Below, in pieces: positions 52,885 to 62,234 of a stretch of DNA of 64,000 bases. Source of the DNA: Corynebacterium yudongzhengii (lineage in GTDB: Bacteria > Actinomycetota > Actinomycetes > Mycobacteriales > Mycobacteriaceae); NCBI RefSeq assembly GCF_003065405.1, contig NZ_CP026947.1:1798001-1862000 (forward strand), read 5' to 3'. Under the pieces are notes generated by a model. It saw only the letters and a program-made list of their open reading frames with translations, did not search any database and had not been told where the DNA came from. How positions within the stretch are numbered: position 1 is the stretch's first letter; every line of letters starts with the position of its first letter. The translations under genes were made by a program, and so were the position numbers.

Positions 52885-53151
52885 CTTGACACCGCCCACC
52901 ACGGTTCCGGCGAACCAGCCGATCACCTCGTTTACCCGGAACTTCCGGGCGAGGTTGCCGTCGATGCCGTCGACAATAAGCGTCACGCCCAGCCAGAACC
53001 ACATCCACTGGGGCTTGCCATCCAGATGGGCGGTGACCGCCAGCGTGGCCCACACCCGGCCGCTGAGCGTGAAGGCGTGGACGGCCCAGGCGCGCGCCTT
53101 CTGCGCGTCGGTAGGGTGATGCTGAAGAGCGGGAATAGTGGAAGGGGGCAC
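52885..53151 (-). pseudogene. CDP-alcohol phosphatidyltransferase (phosphatidylcholine synthase-like), 5' fragment
   Basis: About 90 residues from GTG 53151: ARAWAVHAFTLSGRVWATLA, the LDGKPQWMWFWLGVTLIVDG helix and DGIDGNLARKF, which corresponds to the DGxDGxxAR part of the CDP-alcohol motif. The remaining part of the motif and the other helices are replaced by the IS256 end at 52884. It resembles bacterial phosphatidylcholine synthase in its N-terminal layout. Confidence 0.75.
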
Positions 53152-53239
53152 GAGAATACTTTCCGTAGAGGCTGGGCGTTACATCACCTGCCGCAGGGGC
53201 AGGCGATCACGCCGGTGCGGAAAGTATAGCGGGGCGCTC

Positions 53240-54257
53240 CTAGTCCTCCGGGTGGAGCACGATGCGGATCGGGTCACCCACCTTGTTTTCCAAGTGATCG
53301 ACCGCGGTCTGCGCCTCCGCCAGAGGAAGCACCTCAGTCACCGAATCGTCGAAATTCACTTTTCCCTCTTCGAGCATCTTAACGACGTCTTCGATGCTGC
53401 CAGGGCGCGACCCGTAGTGTCCGACCAGGCTTTGGTTGTTCATGGAGAAGTCGAGATCGTTGGGGATCACAACCTCCTTGCCGGTAATTCCCACGAGCAC
53501 GAGCTTGCCACCAACACCAAGCACCGATAACGCCTGCTTACGCACAGGAGCAACCCCAGCGAAATCAAACGCCACATCTAACCCCTCCCCACCGGTCACT
53601 TCGCGCACCCGATCCACGCAATCATCCGCACCCGAATCCAGCACATAATCCGCCCCGTACTCCCTGGCACGATCACGCGCCTTCTCCGCAATATCCAACG
53701 CAATAACCGGGCTCGCCCCCAACGCCCGCAAAATCTTCACCGCGTGCGCACCCAACCCCCCCAAGACCCCACACACCAACAGACTGACCCGGCTCCACCT
53801 TCGCCGTATAACTAATCGCCGACCACGGGGTCGACACAGCATCCGGAATAATAGCCGCCACCTCAAACGGCACAGACTCCGGCAACGCCACAAGCGTCGA
53901 CTCCTTCGTCACCACATACTCAGCCCACCCACCATCAAAATCGATGCCGTGGCCAAAGACGTCACCGTTCTCGTCGCGGTAACCGCTGCGCAGCACCACG
54001 CGGTCACCCTCGTGGTAGCCGGTGACGCCCTCGCCGACCTTGTCGATGATGCCGGCGGTTTCATGGCCGAGCGTCACCACGTCGTTCTTCAGATGGGGCG
54101 GAGTCAGGTCGCCGCTGAGCAGATGAACATCGGACAAGCACACCCCCGCCGCCTTCACCTTCACCAAAACCTCACCCTTATCCGGTTCGGGTACCGGAAC
54201 CTCATCAATCGATAGGGTGCGATTGCCGTCCCCCAGGTGCATGCGGGCGGCTTTCAT
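53240..54257 (-). pseudogene. Zinc-dependent alcohol dehydrogenase, frameshifted in a G run
   Basis: A medium-chain dehydrogenase of about 338 residues. The catalytic zinc region is AAGVCLSDVHLLSG, with GHETAGIIDKVGEGV, and the cofactor motif GLGGLGAHAVKIL would be read if the run at 53756-53762 had six bases instead of seven. The N- and C-terminal halves are otherwise intact, so this may be a sequence error. Structural-zinc cysteines are absent from the usual place; the loop reads SGYRDENGDVFGHG. Start ATG 54257 (MKAARMHL). The substrate is unknown. Confidence 0.85.
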
Positions 54258-54402
54258 AGTACGTTCAGACACGGTAATTGTTACCTTTCTTCGCTGGTGG
54301 TGTACGTCTCCACACGAGTGTACCCCGGCGAACCCGAAGGTGGTCTTATAGCGTCGAAGCAACACTCCCGGTTGGCGGGGGTCTGATCGGTGGAGTGTGC
54401 GG

Positions 54403-55190
54403 ATGTCGCCAGTGGGGTTATCTTTCAGTGACAGGTCGGAGATCTCGACTGCGTTGAAGGCGGGATGGTCCGTGCGGAAAATAGCTCGTCACCTGGGGCG
54501 CTGCCCGTCAGTGACCTCCCGGAAACTCTCCCGATGCCCAGGGCCGCACCGTGTCCGCTGAGGCGATCTACCAGCACATCTACGCGATGCCCCGCGGGGA
54601 GCTCGCACGGCGGGGGATCTTCCTGCAGTCCAAGCGCACCAAGCGCCGGCCCCGCACCACCGGTCGGTACCGGGGCGGTGTGATCGTGGGGATGGTGCCC
54701 CTGAGTGAACGGGGCCAGGACGCCGCCGAGCGCCGGGTGCCGGGTCACTGGGAGGGGGACCTGACCATCGGGAAGAATGGTGCCTCGTGCGCGGCGACGC
54801 TGGTGGAGCGGATGAGCGGCTTCACCGGACTGCTGGCCCTGCCCTCCAAACAGGCCGAGCCCACCGCGGACGCGGTCATCGAGTACTTCAACGAGCTGAC
54901 CCAGATGATGAAGGCGTCACTGGCGTGGGACCAGGGCAGCGAGATGGCCCAGCACGCGAAGGTCTCCCTGGCCACGAGCATGCCGGTCTACTTCGCCGAC
55001 CCCCACTCGCCCTGGCAGCGTCCTAGCAACGAGAACACCAACCGGCTCTACCGGGAGTACCTGCCCAAGGGCACCGTGATCCCGGATCATCAGCCCTACC
55101 TCACCACCATCGCCGAGGAGATCAACAACCGGCCCCGCCGGCGGCTCGGCTACCTCACCCCCGACCAAGCCCGGCTACTCGCCGACTACG
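54403..55190 (+). pseudogene. IS30-family transposase with internal deletion
   Basis: The N-terminal helix-turn-helix is recognisable from ATG 54403: LSFSDRSEISTALKAGWSVR, then KIARHLGRCPSV. The frame then jumps to QGRTVSAEAIYQHIYAMPRG. The catalytic core is present: HWEGDLTIGKNG (Asp), SLAWDQGSEMAQHA (Asp), and RPSNENTNRLYREYLPKG (Glu region). Part of the linker is missing, so the copy is inactive. Past NNRPRRRLGYLTP it merges into sequence of another protein. Confidence 0.82.
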
Positions 55191-55375
55191 ACAAACTCCT
55201 GGCCCAGATCAGCGATCTGGAAAACCGGCAAGCCGCCTACCGCCACTACCGAAAAGAACTCGACAAACTCGACATCGACCGCATCGAGTTCACCCCCATA
55301 CCTATGGCACACCCTCGTCGACCACGCCGAAGTCAGCGTCGACGCCACCATCATATTCACGTTCAGGGACGGTAG
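55185..55375 (+). pseudogene. Serine recombinase C-terminal fragment fused to the IS30 remnant
   Basis: The frame continues from the IS30 part into DYDKLLAQISDLENRQAAYR and LDKLDIDRIEF, a coiled-coil-like stretch. In the neighbouring frame it then reads LWHTLVDHAEVSVDATIIFT and FRDGS. This order is typical of the C-terminal end of large serine recombinases. A one-base shift lies near 55300. Presumably it marks an old integrase or resolvase gene overwritten by the IS30 copy. Confidence 0.55.
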
Positions 55376-55407
55376 CTCCCGTCAGCAGATGATCGGCAAG
55401 TGCGGAG

Positions 55408-55827
55408 TCACGACTCAGCCGTTGAGCTGTCCAAACGGCGATGAAGCAAGCTGGCGAGCGCCACGTATTCCAGCGCCTCCTGGGCATCTTGCTCGACAAC
55501 GAGTTCATGTGCTCCGGGGTTACAAATGCCAAGCATCGCGCCCCTGAAGATGGCGTGAAAACCGGTCTGCTCATCCTGTCCTGAGCGACCCTCATGACCC
55601 GGAATGTTCAATCGCGGTGCTTTGCCGCCGAAGGCTTCATCCATCAACTTGGTGCCTGAAGTCTCTGAACCTAGGAGGTCACGAACCCGAACCTCGATTA
55701 ATTTGAAAGCTTCGTTCACAGCCCGACTGAAGTGGCCGTCAGCGAACAAGTCCGCGCTTGCCTCTGCCACCGCAGGATGCAGCCCCTCAAAACTGAGTCG
55801 TCTTACTGGAGCTGTGCGTGGCGGCAA
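55408..55827 (-). CDS. TIGR02391-family protein (C-terminal part)
   Basis: A protein with the pattern SFEGLHPAVAEASADLFADG, SRAVNEAFKLIEVRV and GAMLGICNPGAHE, followed by ALEYVALASLLHRRLD. This is the TIGR02391 (Ymh-type) domain, often found near restriction and defence genes; its role is unknown. The open frame continues upstream of TTG 55827 to about 55924 (QGLRSEKTPVYEGGIIELPP), which also looks coding, so the true start is earlier or has been lost. The adjacent hsdM remnant supports a former defence locus. Confidence 0.7.
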   Translation of the reverse strand: MPPRTAPVRRLSFEGLHPAVAEASADLFADGHFSRAVNEAFKLIEVRVRDLLGSETSGTKLMDEAFGGKAPRLNIPGHEGRSGQDEQTGFHAIFRGAMLGICNPGAHELVVEQDAQEALEYVALASLLHRRLDSSTAES

Positions 55828-56027
55828 CTCGATGATGCCTCCTTCGTAGACAGGAGTTTTTTCGCTACGTAGGCCTTGTCGATCCCTTGGTCGTTCAGGA
55901 TCGAGGCTTCTACTTAGGAGCGTTGCTCAGATGGAACCGGCTCACGGATCAGGGTGACCATTCGAGTCCCTGAGCGGCTAATGATGTCTGGCAAGGGCAT
56001 GAGCCAACGACCTCCTATTTGAACCAC

Positions 56028-56729
56028 TCACGCCGCAAGCGCGACTGTGCCGCCGTTTTGTATCCAAGTCGGGCTGAAAGCTTCGTAGATGGTGATTGTG
56101 TCGCGCCCCTGGATGTGTGCTGCAACGATGCGGCTCATCACCTCAGAGACTTCGTGCGGGGTGTAGAACTCACCCGCCTTTTTGCCGGAGTTCGCTGCAA
56201 ACTTCGAGATCAAGTACTCGTAGATGAACCCAAGCACGTCGTAGCCAGGAGAGCCGTCGGTGGGAATGTCATTAATAAGGTCGAGCAGATCCTTAATCGC
56301 CTTAGTCTGCGAGGTCGCGCTACTGCCCAGCTTCGACAGACCCGTTTCCAACGCGCGGAAGATGTCTTTGAACACATGGGCACGGCTCGGCAGGAGAAGA
56401 CGGTCAAATGCCGCAAGCGCATCACGGACATTAGCGACGTTGAAGTCACTGCCTGCAGCACGCCACGTCGAGTAGAGGTTGTTATACGCGATGAAGTAGC
56501 CCAGACGGTACTGCACGAACTCCACTGTTTCAGGATCATCTCCGACAAGCACCTCAGCAAGCTCATCGGGTTCTACGTCGCTGGCGCACATCAGCCGCTC
56601 AACCCAATCAGAGAGGAACTTATAGAAGATGAAGCCGAGAATGTAGTCCTTGTATTCCTGCGCCTCGATTTTGGAGCGCATGGTGTTCGCAGATCCCCAA
56701 ATGCGCGATGCGAGTTGTCGTTTATCCAT
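56028..56729 (-). pseudogene. hsdM: Type I restriction-modification methylase HsdM, N-terminal fragment
   Basis: From ATG 56729 (MDKRQLASRIWGSANTMRSK) the frame follows HsdM: the N-terminal helical domain, then FAANSGKKAGEFYTPHEVSE at the start of the methylase domain. After DTITIYE the sequence departs (AFSPTWIQNGG) exactly where the SAM-binding motif (DPxxGSGSLL) should come. The catalytic NPPF/Y motif is missing too, so it is inactive. hsdS and hsdR are not seen. IS5 lies directly upstream. Confidence 0.88.
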
Positions 56730-56751
56730 GGTGAAGTACCTGTTATCTTCT

Positions 56752-57694
56752 AGGGCGTGTCTGACAATTTCTTCAGCCAGGTCATGACGGCGATAGCCAT
56801 CACGCCGACCCGGTAGACAACCGCGAGCTTGTCGTACCGGGTTGCCACACCCCGCCACTGCTTGAGGTTGCCGAAAACCGTTCCACCACGTTGCAGCCCT
56901 TGTAGGACTGCGCATCGAACGTCGGTAGACGCCCACCCATCGAGCCTTTCCGCTTCCGGACGGCGATCACGTCCTTCTTCTCCGGGAACGTCGCCGTGAT
57001 CTTGCGCTCGCGCAGATACCTGCGCACAGCCTTCGATGCATACGCCCTATCCGCGCGCAGTTCATCGGGCCGGGTGCGCGGTCGGCCCACCATCCCGGGC
57101 ACCCGCAGGCGTTTCAACAACGGGATCAGCACCGGGCAGTCACCGCGGTGGCCCGCAGTAACGATCATGGTCAGGGGCATGCCATGGCCGTCGACCAGGG
57201 CGTGGACCTTGGTAGACAGACCACCCCGTGATCGGCCGACCGCGTGATCAGGCGGCTCGGCCAGCAGGTTGTTGTAATTCGACAAAGCCCCCTGTGACCC
57301 GCGTGATGTTCGTGACGTGCTGATGGGCCCGGGCGATCGTCAAAGTCCACCGACACCGACCAGTCGATCAGGTCTTCCGTATCGGCCTGTCTAAGAAGTC
57401 GCTGAAAGATCACGTCCCAGGTGTCCGTCCTTGGCCATCCGGTTGTGCCAGGTGTAGACCGTCTGCCAGGACCCGAAGCAGGCGGGCAGGTCACACCGCG
57501 CGATCCCTGCCCGAAGGCAGTAGAGGATGGCCTCGAGCATCTGCCGGGGATCGGAGAACGGTCGGCCTTTTCTCCCCGTGCGACGGGGCAGAAGCTCTTC
57601 GACCATCTCCCACTGGGCATCACTCAACATGTGAAAACGCGACACGGGAGCCAGGGTCCCATGCCACGCTTCCCTCAATTGTCAGACACGCCCT
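56752..57694 (-). mobile_element. IS5-family element with intact ends
   Basis: About 943 bp with perfect inverted ends GGGCGTGTCTGACAATT at the left and its complement at the right, flanked by TA/CTAG-type sequence expected of the IS427-like subgroup. It lies between the hsdM remnant and the CRISPR-Cas genes. Confidence 0.88.
56770..57678 (-). pseudogene. IS5-family transposase, multiply frameshifted
   Basis: The N-terminal part from 57633 reads LSDAQWEMVEELLPRRTGRK and GSWQTVYTWHNRMAKDG. The frame then moves to TWDVIFQRLLRQADTEDLID, then to NYNNLLAEPPDHAVGRSRGG, and near the end moves again (LKQWRGVATRYDKL lies out of frame). This subgroup normally uses one programmed shift; three or more changes make the copy inactive unless the sequence is faulty. 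Confidence 0.8.
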
Positions 57695-58006
57695 AGGACG
57701 CTGGGCTTCTGGTCGCGGCGCTGAGGGCGTGGCCTGCCCGGATGGCAAGCTTCCGAAACCTCCCCGCTGGCTCTGAGTAGTCAATGGCTAAACCCCGCGC
57801 CGTTGGGTGTGGGGTTGAGTTGCGCTCCTGGCAGCAAATGAGACATCAGTTATTTTTGTGGTGGACTCTGGTGGTTTCCCGAGCCACCAGCCCGGTTTTT
57901 CAGCCTGGGATGCGGGTTGGTGGCCTGTGAAAACCCGTACCCCGAGGCCTCCCACTTCTCGGCGCCCCTTCCCTACCTCACCCACGTACCCGCCGTCCCC
58001 ACGAAT
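57695..58006. other. Gap between IS5 and cas5e with no recognisable gene or CRISPR array
   Basis: About 310 bp. I looked for direct repeats of the 28-29 bp type I-E kind (CCCCGC...GCGGGG) and found none. Open frames here look like chance. No cas6, cas1 or cas2 sequence follows cas5e. Confidence 0.6.
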
Positions 58007-58705
58007 TCAGGCGGCCGCGCGGCGCTGCAGGTTTAGGGCGGCGAGCTCAGCGAACCACTCGTCCCGGTTCTTGACTGCAGGAACGGGAATACGGGATGGC
58101 CGGGCGGTGGGGCCCATGCCCAAAGAATGCAATGGCACCTCGGTTTTGGAGTTTCGGGTGTCGCTGATCGCGGGGATCATTTTGAGCATGTCCGCGTTGC
58201 TCAACCCCAGGTAGAACGGGAAGTGAGCGGGGAAGGCTTTGCGGCCCAGGTAGGTTGAGAACACAGGGGCCGAGACCGCCTTGTCTATCTCTTCGGTATG
58301 TCCTTCGCAGGTGATACGCACGATAAACTCCGCGTCGGCCAGGTAGGTGCGCTTCGCGATCACCGTCGCTCCCACACCGGGTTTGAATGCCAGCTGTTTG
58401 GCGGAGGAGGCTTTGAGCCCCTGCATGATTGCTAATCGACGTCTGAACTCGTATTCGTCCTCCCTGGACCCGATGGTGTGGAAGTCATCAACAAGCGTGG
58501 GATCGCTGTCGACACGAACTTCGAAGCCGGCGGCCTGGATCCACTCCGGCCAGTGGTTTCGCTGGTAGCCGAGTCCGCCGGCTATGAGCCCGCGCAGAGC
58601 GCTAGCGGTGGGGATCTCGTTGGTGTGGACATAATTGCCGGTGATAGCCGGTTTCGCCCAGCTTTGCAGGGGGCCAGCGAGGCGTATGAAGACCGAATCA
58701 GTCAT
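58007..58705 (-). CDS. cas5e: CRISPR-Cas type I-E protein Cas5e (CasD)
   Basis: The 232-residue RAMP subunit that caps the 5' handle of crRNA in Cascade. DSVFIRLAGPLQSWAKPAI is the classic N-terminus, with TRRAT-like SALRGLIAGGLGY and the C-terminal YLGRKAFPAHFPFYLG. The start is ATG 58705 (MTDSVFIRL), which overlaps the cas7 stop by eight bases; the longer frame to 58912 is cas7 antiframe. It is the last gene of the cse1-cse2-cas7-cas5 unit, and no cas6 follows it. Confidence 0.95.
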   Translation of the reverse strand: MTDSVFIRLAGPLQSWAKPAITGNYVHTNEIPTASALRGLIAGGLGYQRNHWPEWIQAAGFEVRVDSDPTLVDDFHTIGSREDEYEFRRRLAIMQGLKASSAKQLAFKPGVGATVIAKRTYLADAEFIVRITCEGHTEEIDKAVSAPVFSTYLGRKAFPAHFPFYLGLSNADMLKMIPAISDTRNSKTEVPLHSLGMGPTARPSRIPVPAVKNRDEWFAELAALNLQRRAAA

Positions 58706-59783
58706 GGTAGATCCAATCGACGATTTCCCGAATGACGTCATCAAGCTGCTGTTTGTGCAGGTCACCGAATTTTCCGTCCAGTTCTGGGTATGTGCCGGCG
58801 AGGGCCTCCACCGGGCCGAAGTTGCCGGCGTCGAAATCACGGGCCCGCTGGTACTGCTTCGCCAGCTCGTCGACGGTTCCTGCCAGATAACCGCCCTGGC
58901 CTTCGGCTGCAACCGGGGTCTCGAAGTCGTAGGCCGTACGGTAGCGCTGTTCCTCGACGAGAACGACGGCAGGAAGTGTATAGGGGGCGGTGCTGTGTTC
59001 CTTGCCGCGCGCGGAGCCGTAGATCACGGCGCGAATGAGCTGCTCCAGGTTCTGTCGGGAATCTTCATCGTTAAAGGCGGACCAACTCTTGCGAAGCTGT
59101 TTCTTGTCAATGCTTACTGAACGGTAGAACACGCCGTTGGTGTACTGGCTGACACCCAGGAAAGTAGCGCCTGTTTCGTTGCGCTCTTCCCGAAGGTCGT
59201 CGACCGTGGAGAAGTAGTCGGTGTCGATGCTCGTGGCGTGGGTGGTTACCGCGGGCGACACGCTCAGCGCGGCTTCGGTGTTATTCTGAGGCGCGTTGGC
59301 AAACATGCGCCCGAACGCCGCGATGGCGAGGGAACCGGTCTTAGTACCGTCTATGAAGGCTTCGATCTCGGCCTTCTCTTCCGCAGAATCCGGGGAAAGG
59401 ATGTTTGCGACGGTCTGCGCGGCGGTGTTGATTTCCTCCTGCGAAAGCCAGATTGAACGTGCAGACTCCCCTTCCGTCTCCGAGCCCTTGGTCAGCTTGT
59501 TGATGATCTTTTTGGCTTCTTTCAGCGCTTTGTTTCCGTCAGTCTCCGGGACGAGTTCAACTGCTCGTTGTGCGATTGCTTCGGAGAGCTCTCCCGAACG
59601 CACGGACGCCTTTTGGGAGGCATCCTCATAGCGTTTGCGGATGCCTCGTTTGATGGATTGGGAAGACAGAAGCGCACGCATGACGCCTCCCTGGTTGATG
59701 CGTTTCGGAGTTCCGGTGTCATCACGGTTCAGGTTGCTGAAGGGGATGGCAGAAACGATGTTGATGGTCAGATGGTGAGACAT
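58698..59783 (-). CDS. cas7e: CRISPR-Cas type I-E protein Cas7e (Cse4/CasC)
   Basis: The backbone subunit of Cascade, 361 residues. LTINIVSAIPFSNLNRDDTG is the normal start, followed by KRINQGGVMRALLSSQSIKR, the ADIALFGRM-like GSLAIAAFGRMFAN, and GATFLGVSQYTNGVFYRSVS. Six copies are expected along the crRNA. ATG 59783 follows GAAAGGACGCCACC. It overlaps cas5e and lies 17 bp after cse2. Confidence 0.96.
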   Translation of the reverse strand: MSHHLTINIVSAIPFSNLNRDDTGTPKRINQGGVMRALLSSQSIKRGIRKRYEDASQKASVRSGELSEAIAQRAVELVPETDGNKALKEAKKIINKLTKGSETEGESARSIWLSQEEINTAAQTVANILSPDSAEEKAEIEAFIDGTKTGSLAIAAFGRMFANAPQNNTEAALSVSPAVTTHATSIDTDYFSTVDDLREERNETGATFLGVSQYTNGVFYRSVSIDKKQLRKSWSAFNDEDSRQNLEQLIRAVIYGSARGKEHSTAPYTLPAVVLVEEQRYRTAYDFETPVAAEGQGGYLAGTVDELAKQYQRARDFDAGNFGPVEALAGTYPELDGKFGDLHKQQLDDVIREIVDWIYHD

Positions 59784-59800
59784 GGTGGCGTCCTTTCGGT

Positions 59801-60421
59801 TTAATCGTTGGTTGATTCAGTTTTCGGGGTGGAGAAGGCAGAGAAGTAATCCCTCAGTATTCTCCGTCTGACCTGCTGAGATGCGGGCGTGAAGCCCTTT
59901 CCCCAGTAGAGGAAGGTTCTGAACAGTTCGTAGAAGTCGATGGCAGGTACCGGCCCGGGCAGGCCGGAGGCCAACTGCATGATGCGGCTGACATTGGCCA
60001 GGGCTTCTTCACCGTCGAGGGAGTGAAGGAATTGCAGCCGCTGCCCCACTGCGTCGAGTTCATCGGGATTCGGGGTAAAGCTTTCATTCTTGGCTTTCGC
60101 CAAGGCGGAGGAGACATGGAAAGCCCACTGTCCGAATGAGCGGTGTCGGCTCGGTTCTGTAGCCCGGTATTGTGTGATGCCATCAAACTCGGCGACGAGA
60201 GCAAAAAGCCTGATGAGAATAGTTTTCTGCTCATCCGAGAAGGTCGGATCAGCGTAGGGCAGGACTTCTGGATAGGCCCAGTGCTCTGTGTGCGGAGAGT
60301 TCCCCTTGCGCAGGGCAGCCCGGGTTTTTCGCCACGGGGCGGGGTTAGTGTGCGCTTTATCCCGTTGAGCCAGAATGTAGCCGAGGCGGGATTCCCACAG
60401 AGGGCGCGAGGAATCAGTCAT
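59801..60421 (-). CDS. cse2: CRISPR-Cas type I-E protein Cse2 (CasB, Cas11)
   Basis: The small subunit of Cascade, 206 residues, mostly helical. RAALRKGNSPHTEHWAYPEV resembles the RAxLRRA...YP block of Cse2, and ANVSRIMQLASGLPGPVPAI with YFSAF near the end is also family-like. Its ATG shares one base with the cse1 stop codon, so translation is coupled. Confidence 0.93.
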   Translation of the reverse strand: MTDSSRPLWESRLGYILAQRDKAHTNPAPWRKTRAALRKGNSPHTEHWAYPEVLPYADPTFSDEQKTILIRLFALVAEFDGITQYRATEPSRHRSFGQWAFHVSSALAKAKNESFTPNPDELDAVGQRLQFLHSLDGEEALANVSRIMQLASGLPGPVPAIDFYELFRTFLYWGKGFTPASQQVRRRILRDYFSAFSTPKTESTND

Positions 60422-62016
60422 TAGTAGCTCTCTTCTTTAGCGGTGTTGCTGTTGGTGATTTTTCGCAGTCGGCGCTCCAATACTCCGCGGACGAAGGCGA
60501 TGTTGGCGGGTTCCTGCAGCGAGTGCGGGTTAACCACTTCGTCGAATGCTGCCAGAGACGCAGCAACGCATTGATCTTTGAGAGAGTCCGGGAGCTCATA
60601 GCCAATGGATTCGTCACGGGAGTGACGCTGCCGGATGTCTGCAAGCATAGATCGGTAGACCTGTGAGATTTTTCGCCAGAAGGCGCTGGAGGCATCCGAC
60701 CGTCGATCCACCAGGTCGTCCAGCACGGCTGGAGGGTATTTACTATTCGAAGGCTTACGCCTGAATGGATTGCAGACAGCGTCATGGAGTTGGCGGATCA
60801 TGCCGGCCTCCATTCGGATCTCTGTGAGAAGATCCTCGTCGAGGTCGAAGGCCCACTCGTCTGGCGAGGGCGAGAAAACCTCGCTTGCCCGGATGTTCGG
60901 AGAACTCGCGCTACCACCAATCTGATGCCGGATGAAAACGACGCCGGCCTCATCGTCAGGCTGCTCGACACAGCGGTGGATAAGAGCATTTATCATTTGC
61001 TCCATTTTGTTTTCCGACGCCCATTCGACTGCCAGTTCCGTGCCGTCACGACCCATATCCAGCCGTTGTACTTTCAATTCTCCAGAATCGTTGCGGATGT
61101 ACAGGTAAAAGGGGTCTAGGGTATTACGGACATCCCACCAGTCCTTACGCGACTGTTTAGTGGTGCCCATTTCAGAGTTCAAATACCATGCTTCTGGGAT
61201 GCCGCCCGTGCGAACGCCGACGAGCCGATTTTCATCCCAGCAGCATGCAGGGGCATTAGAGCTCCAGGTTGCCGCCCAGAGGGGGTGTGCCTGTGGCACG
61301 CCGTCGATTTCCGTGATGGAGTGCTCCGCTGTTCTGTCTGCCCATGCTGGCAATCCCTCGCCCTCGATCCATGACTGGGAGATGGCGTAGAGGAATGTGT
61401 CCATCATGGTGGGGCCATGGAAGAACATCTCCGTAGCGGTGAGATCAACGCCCACGAAACGCATCGCGGGCGAGCCCATCTGGCATTTATCACCATCGTA
61501 TGCGTTGTTCCCAGCCATGGACATGTGATGGAAAACTACGAGCGATAAGAGCGCATCGGGGAGGCTCAAAGAGGTACTGTCCTCCGCCAAGAGGTTCCAG
61601 TAGCTTTCGCCTTGGTCGGGGAGCATGGATGGACTGAGCTTCTTGACGGGCTGCTGGCCGGGCCCCAGTTGCCGCGCGGTGTCCTTGGGTCCACCAGGTT
61701 TGAGCGCTGGCCGCTGCATGAAGGGTATCGTGGCCGAAAAAGGATCGCATCCGGGGGCGAGGTCATCAATTGCAGCATCGAGTGCACCTTCCTCGAAGCC
61801 TTCCGTCCGCAGCTCCTCCGGGGTTCTTGACGAGTGTCGCATCGCTACGGCTGCGACGGCGCTAAGCAGCCTGATCTGCGCAGATACCGTATACCCGGGT
61901 TCCTTCATATCTAGCTGCGTGCCCTGTAAATGGCTATCACGCAGAAAGCCTCGAACGTCTGATCTACCGTCCGTAGTTTTAAGGAACGCAATGTCCGTCA
62001 AAGCGTTTAGTGTCAT
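60421..62016 (-). CDS. cse1: CRISPR-Cas type I-E protein Cse1 (CasA, Cas8e)
   Basis: The large Cascade subunit that reads the PAM, 531 residues (normal 500-560). The N-terminal LTDIAFLKTTDGRSDVRGFL, ARQLGPGQQPVKKLSPSMLP, and SLLLFHHMSM-like LSLVVFHHMSMAGNNAYDGD blocks follow the family; the C-terminal four-helix bundle is present. A strong promoter (TTGACT-17-TATATT) lies 33 bp before ATG 62016. It is the first gene of the minus-strand effector operon and is divergent from cas6e-cas3. Confidence 0.95.
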   Translation of the reverse strand: MTLNALTDIAFLKTTDGRSDVRGFLRDSHLQGTQLDMKEPGYTVSAQIRLLSAVAAVAMRHSSRTPEELRTEGFEEGALDAAIDDLAPGCDPFSATIPFMQRPALKPGGPKDTARQLGPGQQPVKKLSPSMLPDQGESYWNLLAEDSTSLSLPDALLSLVVFHHMSMAGNNAYDGDKCQMGSPAMRFVGVDLTATEMFFHGPTMMDTFLYAISQSWIEGEGLPAWADRTAEHSITEIDGVPQAHPLWAATWSSNAPACCWDENRLVGVRTGGIPEAWYLNSEMGTTKQSRKDWWDVRNTLDPFYLYIRNDSGELKVQRLDMGRDGTELAVEWASENKMEQMINALIHRCVEQPDDEAGVVFIRHQIGGSASSPNIRASEVFSPSPDEWAFDLDEDLLTEIRMEAGMIRQLHDAVCNPFRRKPSNSKYPPAVLDDLVDRRSDASSAFWRKISQVYRSMLADIRQRHSRDESIGYELPDSLKDQCVAASLAAFDEVVNPHSLQEPANIAFVRGVLERRLRKITNSNTAKEESY

Positions 62017-62048
62017 GGGCGACTCACTTCCATGGGGTTGCGGTCTTG

Positions 62049-62077
62049 AATATAGCGGCTTGTTCGGATAGAGTCAA
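62049..62077 (-). promoter_or_regulatory. Promoter of the cse1 operon
   Basis: On the minus strand TTGACT (62072-62077) and TATATT (62049-62054) are exactly 17 bases apart. The expected start of transcription lies about 25 bases before the cse1 ATG. Confidence 0.72.
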
Positions 62078-62126
62078 CTGCAGAAGGCAAGTATGAAATA
62101 ATTAAATCAGGCAGTTCGCCCGGTGC

Positions 62127-62191
62127 CTCCGCAAGAGCGGAGAAGGGTAGCAAACTGCAGATGGCAATGAAATACCTCCGCTGCTGCGGAG
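62127..62191. promoter_or_regulatory. Pair of identical-arm palindromes in the divergent cas promoter region
   Basis: CTCCGC-N4-GCGGAG occurs at 62127-62142 and again at 62176-62191, 49 bp apart. Both lie between the cse1 promoter and the cas6e start. They could be operators for a regulator of the cas genes or hairpins in the cas6e leader. They do not fit a CRISPR repeat. Confidence 0.6.
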
Positions 62192-62234
62192 AACAACCCG
62201 TACCGTACCGATGATCTCTTACAGAAGGAACACG

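Noticed and set aside
57695..58006. Possible CRISPR array or leader next to cas5e
   Set aside because: No repeated 28-29 bp unit and no regular spacing; only scattered GC-rich words.
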